A DNA stretch of 64,000 nt, taken from the NCBI GenBank assembly GCA_039602395.1, contig JBCNJP010000012.1, positions 24,680,396 through 24,744,395 of the forward strand, read 5' to 3'. The DNA is from Deinandra increscens subsp. villosa. Taxonomy: Eukaryota; Streptophyta; Magnoliopsida; Asterales; Asteraceae. The position numbers and the translations under genes were made by a program. The notes under the pieces are model-generated. The model was not told the DNA's origin. It ran no database searches and saw only the letters and a list, made by a program, of their open reading frames with translations. Positions 34,967 through 44,752 of the stretch are shown here, piece by piece (within the stretch, counting starts at the first letter, position 1; each line of letters begins with the position of its first letter).

Positions 34967-35303
34967 GATCGAGAAAGTCCCCTTGTGACTTTTCGATCAG
35001 CCATCTGTCGATCGGAAAGTCCCCCTTGTGACTTTTCGATCAGCACATTTCGATCGAAAAGTTCCCCTATGACTTTTCGATCAGAGCATTTCGATCGGAA
35101 AGTCTCCCCTTGTGACTTTTCGATCACCACATTTTGATCGGAAAGTCCCCCTGTGACTTTTCGATCAGCTCTGTTTCGATCGGAAAGTCCCTTCGTGACT
35201 TTTCGATCAGCTCTGTTTCGATCGGAAAGTCCCTTCGTGACTTTCGATCAGCTTCGCCTCTCGATCGGAAAGTCCCCTTCGTGACTTTTCGATCAGCTTA
35301 CAC
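34967..35303. repeat. Hairpin minisatellite in E3 leader
   Basis: Eight tandem units of 41-44 bp. Each pairs GATCGGAAAGTC with GACTTTTCGATC a few bases later, leaving one G:T position that would be a G:U pair in RNA. Reading frames on both strands are by-products of the near-multiple-of-three unit length. Confidence 0.92.
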
Positions 35304-35375
35304 TTTTCGGTCGAGCCAAAACTCTGCCCAATCGAAAAGTTGTCTTTCCGATCCGGTTGAGACTTTTCAATCCGA

Positions 35376-35668
35376 TCATGGCACTCATTCAACTAGGTAG
35401 CACTGCATCTACCAACAACAATGAGATATGTTGTAATCCTAAGTGTCAGGCAATTTTGAATGAATGTAAAGACATGGAACGTAAGTTTACTAATGAGACC
35501 CTAAATCGCGAATTAATTACTAGAGACCTTAGGGAGTCCAAAAGTAAGACCAGAATATTTAGAGAGAAACTTGAGGCCATTCAGGTAGATGTTAAGAGTC
35601 TTCAAAGTCAATTGAGTGATCAAACCGCATATCTTAGAATTGCTAACTTAGAAATTGACAGAGGTTGA
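35376..35668 (+). CDS. E3 gag, coiled-coil segment
   Basis: Begins MALIQLGSTASTNNNEICC after the minisatellite. A CCNPKC pair is followed by a predicted coiled coil (residues about 30-95, heptads such as LRESKSKTRIFREKLEAI and VKSLQSQLSDQ). In E5 the equivalent position also has a short cysteine pair (VCEFCSKKD) followed by a long coil, so this is the same gag middle region. The usual UBN2-type N-terminal domain is missing. The frame closes at 35666 but coil-like sequence continues in another frame. Confidence 0.65.
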
Positions 35669-36144
35669 GGAACTAAGAACCAAACTTGACACCTCCCAAT
35701 CTGCCCTTGAAAAACATCAAGTTATTCAAAAGAAGATGATGGACTCTCATCATGTCTTATTCAATCAGAAGAGCGACTCGAGCAGGTAAAAGAAACATCT
35801 GGCCTCGGGGATGGATATTTTCCTCCCCCACTACAACATGAATACATCAGAGTGCCCCAAACTACCGATGAATTATTGAAAGAGTCCCTGAATGAAGCAA
35901 CCATGGTATATGGGCCTCAACCAACACATAAAGATGAAAAGACAGCCACTGAAGCAACTCAGTCTAATAAAACTACTGAGTGTGTAAGCTGAAGCTCCAG
36001 TGAGGTGAAGAGAGCTGATGAAGAAAAGTTGGTTCCTTATCCAAAGATCGAGACTCCTTATTCTAAAGTTGTGGATGAGGTAAAGCGGGAACGAGTGGTG
36101 ATGACTACAAGGCCCAATGGTAAGATATTCATGAAAAAGGGTCT

Positions 36145-36630
36145 ATGTTCATTCCGATTGAAGGAGAAGAGCGACCCTCATTCACCACTAAGTTCAAAGG
36201 CTTGGGTCATGATGGTGGTTTATCATCAGACATTAAGACTATAAGGCCCAAGATCACCATCAAGCCTTCAACTTCTGTTCCTATCAAGATTGAAAGGCCC
36301 AAGATGACAAACAAGTCTCCAGTTTCATCAGTAGGCTCATGCAGTTGCAATTGTAGAAATGTTGCCTCGACATCAAAGAATACATGGAGCACAAGAACTG
36401 CAAAGATAGATTCAACTCAAGCTTCGAGAAACCAGTCCACAGTCAACCCAAGATCTGTAAACAGGTCAAAGATGCAGACACAAGCAAATGGTGCTCCACC
36501 TCAGCAGCTAAAGACAAACGGTTACACGTCTGACTTCTATCTCAAGAAGCAGACATGCTTTAATTGTGGAAATCCTGGTCACATTGCCCGAAATTGTCTC
36601 TATAGCCCCTATGAGCCATATTATCCGTAA
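36145..36630 (+). CDS. E3 gag, zinc-knuckle segment
   Basis: A Lys/Ser/Pro-rich region (KITIKPSTSVPIKIERPK, ASTSKNTWSTRTAKI) leads to one intact CCHC knuckle, CFNCGNPGHIARNC, at 36556-36597, the RNA-packaging motif of gag. It is followed by LYSPYEPYYP and a TAA stop. An upstream segment at 36005-36244 reads gag-like sequence in the other frame (RPNGKIFMKKG), so a frameshift lies near 36140. Confidence 0.75.
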   Translation: MFIPIEGEERPSFTTKFKGLGHDGGLSSDIKTIRPKITIKPSTSVPIKIERPKMTNKSPVSSVGSCSCNCRNVASTSKNTWSTRTAKIDSTQASRNQSTVNPRSVNRSKMQTQANGAPPQQLKTNGYTSDFYLKKQTCFNCGNPGHIARNCLYSPYEPYYP

Positions 36631-36672
36631 AGACGGAGTGTTTCGTCTAAGGAATCAGTTAAGTCTAAGCCA

Positions 36673-37115
36673 ATGAAGGTGCAACCGCCTAAGGCAATGA
36701 AGACTGTTTCTCCTCAGATAAAACCCTCTGATCAACATTGGGGCGCTACCAAAGAGCAAAGAACATTTTCAAATCAAAAATATGTTTTTCCAAATTATGA
36801 AAATTTTCATAAAAAGGTGAAGAAACCAATTTCAAAACAATACAAAGATGACAAACCTAAAGTTACCCCTCCAAAGGTAACTAAAACTGTTTTGAAAAGA
36901 AACCTGAAATGAAGAAGGTTGAAATACCTAGAGTCACTACTTCAAAGGTGACTAAAACAACTTTCAAATCACCTGGAATTTGGAAACCAAAATCAAAGGC
37001 AGCTGCAGCTCAAATTCCTGATTTCTCAAAGGGAGTGTTTTTAAAAGAAGTTTCATTTATTGATGCTTCAGGAATACCCAGAACCATAATGGCCTGGGTA
37101 CCTATGGCTAACTGA
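36673..37115 (+). pseudogene. E3 gag C-terminal segment
   Basis: Basic repeats (VTPPKVTKTVLKR, RVTTSKVTKTTFKSPG) lead to IWKPKSKAAAAQIPDFSKGV and a terminal RTIMAWVPMAN. The IWKPK motif recurs in E5 (IWKPKVVSKG at about 60470). A stop at 36910 separates two open parts. In autonomous relatives protease and pol would follow; here only non-coding sequence does. Confidence 0.65.
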
Positions 37116-38770
37116 TCTCTCACCTTGTGCAGGAACAGTCAAAGAGGACTTCTATTAACGTATTTCTTTTTGATAGTGATTGTTCCAGGCACAGGATAAG
37201 AGGCATCTCTCCATGACATGACATGCAAATTCTCAATAGTAGGGATGTTCTTCTGATGAGAGGTAACTCTAACAAATCAGCAAGGTACTGTCTGAATTGT
37301 TTGTTTCTTGGCAAATTTGATGTGAAGTACGGTTGTGCATGAAACAAAACCCATTTCTGAAAATTTTCAAAAGATAAACTTTGAAGGTTAGCTTGGCCAG
37401 TTTTAGTAGATATTTAGTGATGGGTCAGTGTGTTCATAAAAAAAAATCTAGAAAACTACAAAAATAGAGTTTTAGTTTTAGTTGGGGTGTGCTGTTATTA
37501 AAAATCAAAAAGCAAGAGAAAGAATAGAAAAGATGAAATAGTTGACCCCTCAAAAAATTGTGCTTTTTAATTTTTAATCTTTTGTTTGTTTTCTTGAGAA
37601 GGTGGGAAGTGAAATATTTACGTTCTCAGAATGACTGACACGCGTAAGGCAAAAGTGAAAGACATGATCCAAGGTGATGTGCTCGGTAGGCTCGGTTCCA
37701 AAAACAAAGGTATGGGTCACAACACTTAAAGGTAAAGTATGTCATTTGACGGGAAACAGACACTTAGGTTAAGTGCTTGTTCTATTTGACTGCGAAATTG
37801 TTCCCGATACACACACCGGACTCCAAAGTGTTGAATCGAAAATCTCAAAAAGTCGGCGTCCCCTCTGCTTTATGTGAGCAAAGATCTGGGGATGTCAAAG
37901 CCGTCAGTCAAGTCTTGCCTTTGCTTTGCGTGAGCAATGACCTGGTGTAGAATGGTTGACGTGTTAATCAGATTTTCCTCTGTTTTGCGTGAGCAAAGAC
38001 CTGATTAGTCTGGATTAACGTGCTTGCAGATCACTGTATATAATTTACACCCCAAAAGATGCCAAGTGCACAACAAAAGAGACCCTCTAGCGTCCAAAAC
38101 CCTTTAGCCCTGACTTTGTGACTAGGCTTATGTGTTTGATGAAAGGTTACCACCTGACTGATAAACGCCTCTGAGTTGAAATCATACAAGTCTTTGTATA
38201 TTATTCCTATCTCTTTTATGATCTGTTCTTTCTCTTCTCAACCAAGTCTCGAGAAAAGATTCAAAACTCTAGATATGGGAATGTGAAAATATGTGGTAGG
38301 GAATGATCAAGCTTGATAGACTGCACATATTAATTACCTAGGATTTGTGTGTGACTGTCGGATGTTCATAATTAATGCACCTAAGAGATAAATAAGTGAC
38401 AAACAGCCGGGAAAATGAGGAACATGGGTTTAAGAAGGACCAATATACTGGCAATCGCCTGGACGTGTTCGAGTAACAGATGCTGAAAAGGGTTCCTCAG
38501 TTCAGACAAAGACGGTTTGATCCCAAAATAAAACCTTCTTGTTTAGAAATTTGGTATGTTTGTTTTGTTTCTTTTGTGTTATCTTAAGTTTATGAATTGG
38601 CCAGGTTGATTTGAGAAGTTTAAATAATTTTTTTATGGGTTTTATGCAAGAAAGTTTGACCCTCCCTTAGAACCTCAGGGGGAGATAATAAAAAGAGTCC
38701 TTGGGTTCAGGGAAAGTTGTTTGGTTAAGTAATGCTAACCCGATAACCAGTCATCATTGTCTGGTTAGTG
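37116..38770 (+). other. E3 3' untranslated region with conserved blocks
   Basis: No gene is evident. It holds the block ATGTGCTCGGTAGGCTCGGT (37678-37697), matched by E5 near 60978, then three hairpins (separate entry), and purine-rich CAGGGGGAGAT near 38680. Confidence 0.65.
37850..38019 (+). ncRNA. E3 triple stem-loop block
   Basis: Three consecutive hairpins with a core close to CTGCTTTGCGTGAGCAAAGA and a following CCTG. Outer arms differ but pair: TCCCC (37859-37863)/GGGGA (37888-37892); GTCAA/TTGAC with inner TTGCT/AGCAA around 37915-37960; GTTAATCAGA (37963-37972)/TCTGGATTAAC (38009-38019) with one bulge. The same arrangement occurs in E4 and E5. Function is unknown; an RNA-level role is inferred from pairing kept despite sequence change. 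Confidence 0.6.
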
Positions 38771-38771
38771 T

Positions 38772-39128
38772 TTGTTCCATGTTGTGCTTGACAGGCTAAG
38801 TGAAAAAAAAACTCATGGAAAAAAAATCAAGGACTCAGTTGATCAAAGCAAGAACTCTGCTGCTGATCAAGTTGAAGAACCAGCCGGAAAAGGACTTACC
38901 TTATGCTTAGGGGAAGTTTGTTGGTTGTTCAAGAAAAGCTTCCAAAGACTCAAAAGACACTGTTCACGAGATGAGGGGAAGCTAAATGCCGTTAGTTTAA
39001 AGATCTACAATCAAGAATGCCAAGATAGAGGTTTTCAAAATTTAACCTCTGAAGTTAATGGCAAGTCAAGACAGTTACTGATGATTCAGCAAGGACTCAA
39101 CAGTTTTCAAGAAGGAGCAAGTATTTGA
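38772..39128 (+). CDS. Small open frame before E3 polypurine tract
   Basis: A 118-codon frame with Lys/Gln-rich composition and no motif I recognise. It sits where autonomous relatives have a second ORF or 3' leader. Similar short phrases recur in the flanking non-coding sequence (CAAGCCAAGGGGAAG), so it may be chance. Confidence 0.25.
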   Translation: MFHVVLDRLSEKKTHGKKIKDSVDQSKNSAADQVEEPAGKGLTLCLGEVCWLFKKSFQRLKRHCSRDEGKLNAVSLKIYNQECQDRGFQNLTSEVNGKSRQLLMIQQGLNSFQEGASI

Positions 39129-39325
39129 GAATTCTCCTCTCATTACATGTTCGTCATTTGAAGTCCAAGCTAATGTTGATTGAGAGAACACTCCCTAAAG
39201 TCATTTGTTGTTGCCCAAATGAAGATTGTTAAAGAAAGGAATCTTCACCAACCCATGCTCAAGCCAAGGAGAAGACTGCAAGTCTGAAGATTGAAAAAAA
39301 AATAGAAGACATTTAATATCACAAG

Positions 39326-39338
39326 CCAAGGGGAAGAT
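39326..39338 (+). promoter_or_regulatory. E3 polypurine tract
   Basis: CCAAGGGGAAGAT directly before the 3' LTR. Confidence 0.8.
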
Positions 39339-39866
39339 TGTAAGAGAATAATTTATGGCTTGTGTATTAAATCATCACTTGGCGGACTATTTTGAAGGCC
39401 TATGTGATAGAATAGGTGAAGATTAGCTGGATTATGGTTATATTGGGTCACTGGGCCAATTTAGATGTGGTTGGGCTCAATTAAACAATGTTTAGAGGGA
39501 GTTTAGTGGGCCTATATGGTCAAAAACGAGAATTAGTAGGTAATTAGGGTTACCAAAGATAGATTAGCTTGTTTTCCAAGCTAATCTCCCCCTATATAAG
39601 GATAGCTAATCTAGGGGTTTAGGGTTGCTTCTAAGGTGTTTTGGCTATTTTTAGTGTTCACCAAATTCTCCCAGAGAATTTCGATCAGTGTGTAAGCAGT
39701 CAAGGTCAATAGTAAAGTGTCTTTCTTCAATCGGTTTGTGTTCTTATTCGTATCGTTATTGCTTTCTTATATTATTCTCGATTAATCTTGAATCACTCTA
39801 GTGTTTGGATTCCGCACACTCACTGGAGATCGTGATATCGTGTTTGGGTTCTTTTCGATCCTTACA
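39339..39866 (+). mobile_element. E3 3' LTR
   Basis: 528 bp, the same length as the 5' LTR with no indels, followed by the AAAGT duplication. Confidence 0.93.
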
Positions 39867-40228
39867 AAAGTTCAAAAATCTGTGAAGAAATCACCAACTG
39901 CTTTCCAATCACCAAAGGTTTAAAACCAATTTTTCATGAACATGTCAAATCAAATTTCAAAAAGCCAAATCAGGTTTTTTAAGAAAAGTCAATTTCATGA
40001 TGATGGATTCTATGATGATTTTGGCTACGGGTCGAATTTACCAGTATATGGGAGGGGTCCTAGATGGTTTGATAATGGATTCAGAAATGATGATGGTCCA
40101 TTAGGATATGGTGGTAGGAGGGTTAGAAATAAGAATGTTGATGATAGATATTATGCTGGAAATGCACATTTTCATGATGCATACTTTAATGATGAAAATG
40201 TGCATTTCCAGCATAAGAATGTCGATGA
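39867..40228 (+). pseudogene. Copia E4 gag fragment, right of E3
   Basis: Continues the gag frame broken by E3 (KVQKSVKKSPTAFQSPK), then an Asp/Gly/Tyr-rich segment (FHDDGFYDDFGYGSN, YGRGPRW). It ends at an abrupt change to RT sequence near 40229: zinc knuckle, protease and integrase are all missing, so an internal deletion joined gag to RT. A large perfect hairpin lies just before the junction. Confidence 0.7.
40152..40215. repeat. Perfect 24-bp inverted repeat
   Basis: Arms 40152-40175 and 40192-40215 are exact reverse complements around a 16-base loop. It ends 13 bases before the gag/RT deletion junction. Confidence 0.95.
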
Positions 40229-41366
40229 GTTATTGTCAGAAACAAGGCTTGTTTGGTTGTACAAGGTTTTTCTCAAGAAGAAGGAATAGACTTTAACGAA
40301 GTGTACGCGTCTGTTGCCCGAATTGAAGCTATTCGTATTTTCTTGGCATTCGCGGCACATCGTGAGTTTACAGTCTTTCAAAAGGATGTCAAGAGTGCGT
40401 TTCTGTACGGGAAGGTGAAAGAGGAAGTCTAGGTTAAACAACATCCTGGATTCTACGATCCTGATTATCTGGAGAACGTTCATAAGTTGGACAAAGCACT
40501 TTATGGTCTTCATTAGGCTCCTCAAGCTTGGTATGAAACCTTGTCCACTTATTGACTAGAGAACGGGTTCAAGTGTGGGTTGGTAGACTACACTCAGTTT
40601 TGTAAACAAACGGGAGGAGACTTGCTATTGGTATAAATATATGTTGATGACATTATTTTTTGAAGCCAAAACGAACAACTTTTGAAAGATTTCGTGAAGT
40701 TGATGCAAAAAAAAAATATTGAAATGAGCTCCATGGGCGAGATGTCGTTCTTTCTTAGGTTACAAGTTAAACAGTCTGAAAAGGGGATCTTCATCCATCA
40801 GACCAAGTATGTGAATGATGTGCTCAAAAGATACAAGATAGGCGATGTTCGTATTCTGGGAACTCCAATACAACTGTCTCATGGTCTTTGTCCTGATGAG
40901 GATGGTGAAGAAGTCGACGAGACTCTTTATTGTGCAATGATTGGTTCATTGATGTATTTGACAGCTAGTAGACCTGACATAATGTTTGCGGTATGTTTGT
41001 GTGCTAGGTACCAAGCAACTCCGAGGAAATCACATTTGAATGCGGTCAAAAGAATTTTGGGTTATCTAAAGGGTAACACGGATCTCGGGATTCGGTAACC
41101 TCACGATGATAAGTTTCAATTATCTGCCTACTCCGATTCAGATTATGGAGGTTGCAAGATTAATTTCAAATCAACAACAGCGGGTTGCCAATTTCTAGGA
41201 TATAGGTTGGTGTCATGGTAGTATAAGAAGCAGACGTCGGTAGCAACATCCATTACGGTGCAAGTTGCTGTTCTCATGTTTTATGGATACATCAACAAAT
41301 GAGGGACTACGGTTTGCAATTTCTTACTACTCCCATACATATAGATAATTCTGCCGCCATCTGCAT
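40229..41366 (+). pseudogene. Copia E4 reverse transcriptase and RNase H (5' part)
   Basis: RT motifs appear in order: GFSQEEGIDFNEVYA, IRIFLAFAAHREF, FQKDVKSAFLYGK, the catalytic IYVDDIIF box at about 40637, EMSFFLRLQVKQ, YVNDVLKRY, MIGSLMYLTASRPDIMFAV, and YLKGNTDLGIR. RNase H follows with YSDSDYGG and STTAGCQFLG. Premature stops occur, among others beside YVDD. The domain is cut at 41366 by a solo LTR and resumes at 43849. Upstream integrase is deleted. Confidence 0.9.
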
Positions 41367-42699
41367 TGTCACACCCCCAAATAACCACTAACGGAGTTTA
41401 TACCGTTAAGGGGTGCGAGCAAACCAGGATCACAACCACTAGTTACAAATACTAAACGAATCAGAGTAAAGTCCAAATGTTCATAATAGAAACAGTTTTA
41501 AAAGTACGCAGCGGAATAAAACATCAGTAACTTAGCACTAACCACGTGCTTTACAAAATCATTGTTTAGAAATCCCATTTTAGTTTTAAATGAAAAAGAA
41601 CATCTTCATGTGCCATGCCAACCTCCAGCGGATACTCCTCAACGATCTGCAAAAGTGAAAACCACACAAGTGTCAACCTAACGGTTGGTGAGTTCACGGT
41701 GGGCATGACATGCATTGGCCCGGTCTCATAATCGTATTCATCAACATGTAAATAAGTAATGGATTTGCAAAACATTGCCAAGTGTTGAATTACCGAATAT
41801 GCACTAGTTAAGTAAAAGTTAAAGCGGTCAACCGATATCGCGGGTAGCTAATCCGGTTTCCATGCACTAAGGAGGTCGTACTAGGGCTGAAAGCTGACGT
41901 AACAGAGTTCGGCAATAGCCGATGGTTGGTGCCTCCAGTTGTGTCCCTTTCGGGAGGCTCACAACTAAAATAGGTTGATATTGAACTCCGTTCGGCCCCC
42001 GGCCGGTTGGTTACACATTTGTGTACCGCGGAGCAGGGTTTGTCAAACCCTCAGTAGATCTACCCAACATCCCCTCGCTTCTCAGATCAACAGTACTAAA
42101 TTGAGGACTTTTAAGTTTTTAAGGCATCCTTAGAAATCATGTGATATCATCTGGTTTAGACTTTAACCTACACTAGTCATATTAAAATGTTTATTCTGGA
42201 TTTCATCTGAAATCCTAAAAAGAGTTTAAGTGTCGAAATGGTCGTTTCCGGATTTCAATTGAAACCCCAAGGATGGACAGTTGCAAGTGTTCCCCATAAA
42301 ACACTCCAACTTCCATAACAGGTATCCCATTCGTTAAGTTCATTCGTTGTGTCCCAAACGGGCTCACAATTAAAGCGTTAGTGAAACTCACCTTAGGTTG
42401 CTCAGCTACACTTGCTAATTAATCCAATTATTGCTTAGCGAAGACCTATGAACACGTTTAGGTCTTAAGTATTAGTTTTGCGTCTAATCATTAACTTATC
42501 GTCACTATGGCCCATAACATAGCACGTTGGATCTACGACACGACATAACGACACACGACACCGATGGTTAATCATAAACAAGGGTTCACATATTACAGAA
42601 ATCAAAGCATGTTTCATCATAGCATAATCATGTAAGTCATAGCATAGCATTCAAGTAAGTTGCACAAGTTTGGGTTTAGGTCTGGTCACAGTTTCGCTA

Positions 42700-42990
42700 G
42701 CATAGATTCGCTAGGCAGTTTCGCTGTGTGCACGGGCAGCACTTTCGCTAGGCAATACCCGATGACACAGTTTCGCTAGGCTAGTTTCGCTCGAAACTGT
42801 TGGCACAGTTTCGCTAACCTAGTTTCGCCCGAAACTGGTTTGAACTTTCGTTCAGGGAATTTCGCTCGGTAGTTTCGTTCGGACAGGTCTGGTTGGTTTA
42901 CCCGGCGACACTACAGTTTCGCTACATAGTGTCGCTGGATGAAGATATACAAAATTTCGCTACATAATTTCGCCCAGAGAACACGCAGTG
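42700..42990. repeat. AGTTTCGCT motif cluster 1
   Basis: About fifteen copies of AGTTTCGCT or one-base variants (AATTTCGCT, AGTGTCGCT) at irregular spacing, some paired with inverse CGAAACT copies nearby. Confidence 0.9.
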
Positions 42991-43506
42991 TCGCTGGTCG
43001 CGAAAAACTCACAAATCAGCCTAAAAATCAATCTAACAGCTTCCATATTTCATGTGATTCAATATTTAGCATGTATGATCATTTACCAACATAAAACAGT
43101 AAGCTTTAACACCTTAATCATGGGTTTTCATCATCAAATCACCAAAAACACATTTTAAACCTAAAATGACCTAAATAGCATAAATCTTCATTATGGATGG
43201 ATTTCAAACGTAAAGTTACAGACTTTACAACATATCTAGCATTCCTAAGCAACATATCAGAAGATCAAGTGATTCCATAGAGGTTTGGTCATGCTTTAAG
43301 GTAAAACACATAGAAAACACAAAAGGCTCATGGGGCTTACGATTTGGTCTTGGATTCGAATGGATGAGATGAGATGATGGTTCCTTGATGGTTTTCTCGA
43401 CTGACCAGAAATCTCGAGTGAGCAGATGAGAGTGGTGTGTGTGTTTTGTATGAAATGAGGCAAAAATGAGACCTCTAGGGTTTTATGAAATATATATATC
43501 AGGGGC

Positions 43507-43625
43507 TAGTTTCGCTGGCAGTTTCGCTGGCCAAGCGAAACTGGCTCTGAACTCATGCAAGTCAAACAGTTTAGCTGGCTACCGGGCGACACTACAGTTT
43601 CGCCCGGTAGTTTCGCTGGAAACCA
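43507..43625. repeat. AGTTTCGCT motif cluster 2
   Basis: Five or six copies of the same motif, including an inverse AGCGAAACT directly after a direct copy, giving a short hairpin. Confidence 0.9.
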
Positions 43626-43848
43626 AAAGTGACCAATTTACACAATTAATTCAGTAAACACGTTGCACATAATTTCACATAGTGGCAATAAAATAAGTAA
43701 ACACATATGGACGGGTTCGGTGATCAACCAAAGGTCGTGGACGTATTCGGCCTAGTTAAGCATTAGTTACTAAGTTAACACTTATAACGTAACTAACGGA
43801 GATTGTCTAACGGAAGTTAACCTTGGAATTCACGGATGTCACATGCAT

Positions 43849-44037
43849 AACCAAAAATCCAGTTCACCACTCAAAAACAAAACATATTGACATTAGATAT
43901 CACTTCATACATGATTGTTTTGAGAAACACCTTATTGATTTGCAAAAGATCTATACCGATTTTCAAAGAGCGGATCTTTTTACAAAAGCATTTGACAAAA
44001 CCCGCTTCAAATATCTTTTGCAGATCAACAGCATCTA
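43849..44037 (+). pseudogene. Copia E4 RNase H, C-terminal part
   Basis: Completes the pol reading after the solo LTR: NPVHHSKTKHIDIRYHFIHD, then DFQRADLFTKAFDKTRFKYL and a TAA stop. These are the usual last residues of Copia pol. No stop falls in this piece. Confidence 0.9.
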
Positions 44038-44504
44038 AAAATATCAATTTGAGTAGTTATCGGTTGATCAATTTTTACTTTTTCTTTACTTTTTTGTCTT
44101 TAAAAAAATCCAAAAATAGCGTTTTGTATTGTTTTGGGGGAGAAAACATAAAAAAATTGAAAAATGCAAATATTAAAAAATTAAAAAATAAAAAATAAAA
44201 AATAAGAAATTGGTCCGACCCAGCGAGAAATGATATTACATCAGCATACGTTATCGACCATGAATAAAGTAGGAATAAAGGCTGTAGGTACTTGTTTGGT
44301 TTGATGAATGCGTTCATGAAAAACTGATATATGCCAGTATGATATAATGACGTTACATCATAAAGGGTATAGTGATATTACATCATGAAGGGTACTGTGT
44401 AATTTTGACAATAAAAATGAAAACAACAAAAACAGAATAAGAGATGTTCTGGTGTATGCTTGCTTTCATTTTGCAAAGATTTAAACTTGTTTGATTTTCT
44501 TTAT

Positions 44505-44752
44505 TTTATCAAACAATCAGACTTTCTTTGCGTATCGAAAGATCGACCTGATTGTTGTTCGTTTTGACGTTCTGCTTTATTTTCCTTGGTGTTTCGTATA
44601 ATCAATCGAACTTTCTCTGCGTATACGAAAGTACCGACCTGATTGTGGTTGGGTTATACAATTTCTATGTTAATTATATTTTTTGTTTTCCTAAACAATC
44701 GGACTTTCTCTGCGTGCTCACAAGGCCGACCTGATTGTTGTTTGATTAGGGT
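44505..44752 (+). ncRNA. E4 triple stem-loop block
   Basis: Three hairpins downstream of the pol stop. Unit 1: AACAATCAG (44512-44520)/CTGATTGTT (44548-44556), inner CTTTC/GAAAG. Unit 2: GTATAA (44596-44601)/TTATAC (44654-44659), CAATC/GATTG, inner ACTTTC/GAAAGT. Unit 3: CCTAA/TTAGG, CAATC/GATTG, inner CGGACTT/AAGGCCG. The core TTTCTCTGCGTATACGAAAG is shared. Same position and number as in E5 and E3. Confidence 0.65.

Larger units (their letters stand above)
34190..39866 (+). mobile_element. Gag-only LTR element E3 (5677 bp)
   Basis: Flanked by AAAGT on both sides (34185-34189 and 39867-39871). Both LTRs are 528 bp, start TGTAAGAGAATAATT and end TTACA, and differ by roughly 16 substitutions by my count. 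Inside: PBS, hairpin minisatellite, gag coiled coil, zinc knuckle and a gag C-terminus, then a long untranslated 3' part with three hairpins and a polypurine tract. No protease, integrase, RT or RNase H is present, so it is non-autonomous. It interrupts the gag of E4. Confidence 0.93.
41367..43843 (-). mobile_element. Solo Gypsy LTR, 2477 bp
   Basis: On the minus strand it starts TGTGACATCCGTG and ends GGGGGTGTGACA, typical Gypsy LTR termini, with TGCAT duplicated on both sides (41362-41366 and 43844-43848). No PBS, polypurine tract or internal region is present, so it is a solo LTR left by LTR-LTR recombination. It interrupts the E4 RNase H between AAICI and KNPVHHS. It contains two clusters of a TTTCGCT motif. 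Confidence 0.93.

Noticed and set aside
34967..35303. CRISPR-like array of short repeats
   Set aside because: Units are contiguous tandem repeats without unique spacers, in a plant retroelement leader.
34849..35400. Peptides with 14-residue repeats on both strands
   Set aside because: They are produced by the 42-bp hairpin minisatellite in the E3 leader, before the gag start.
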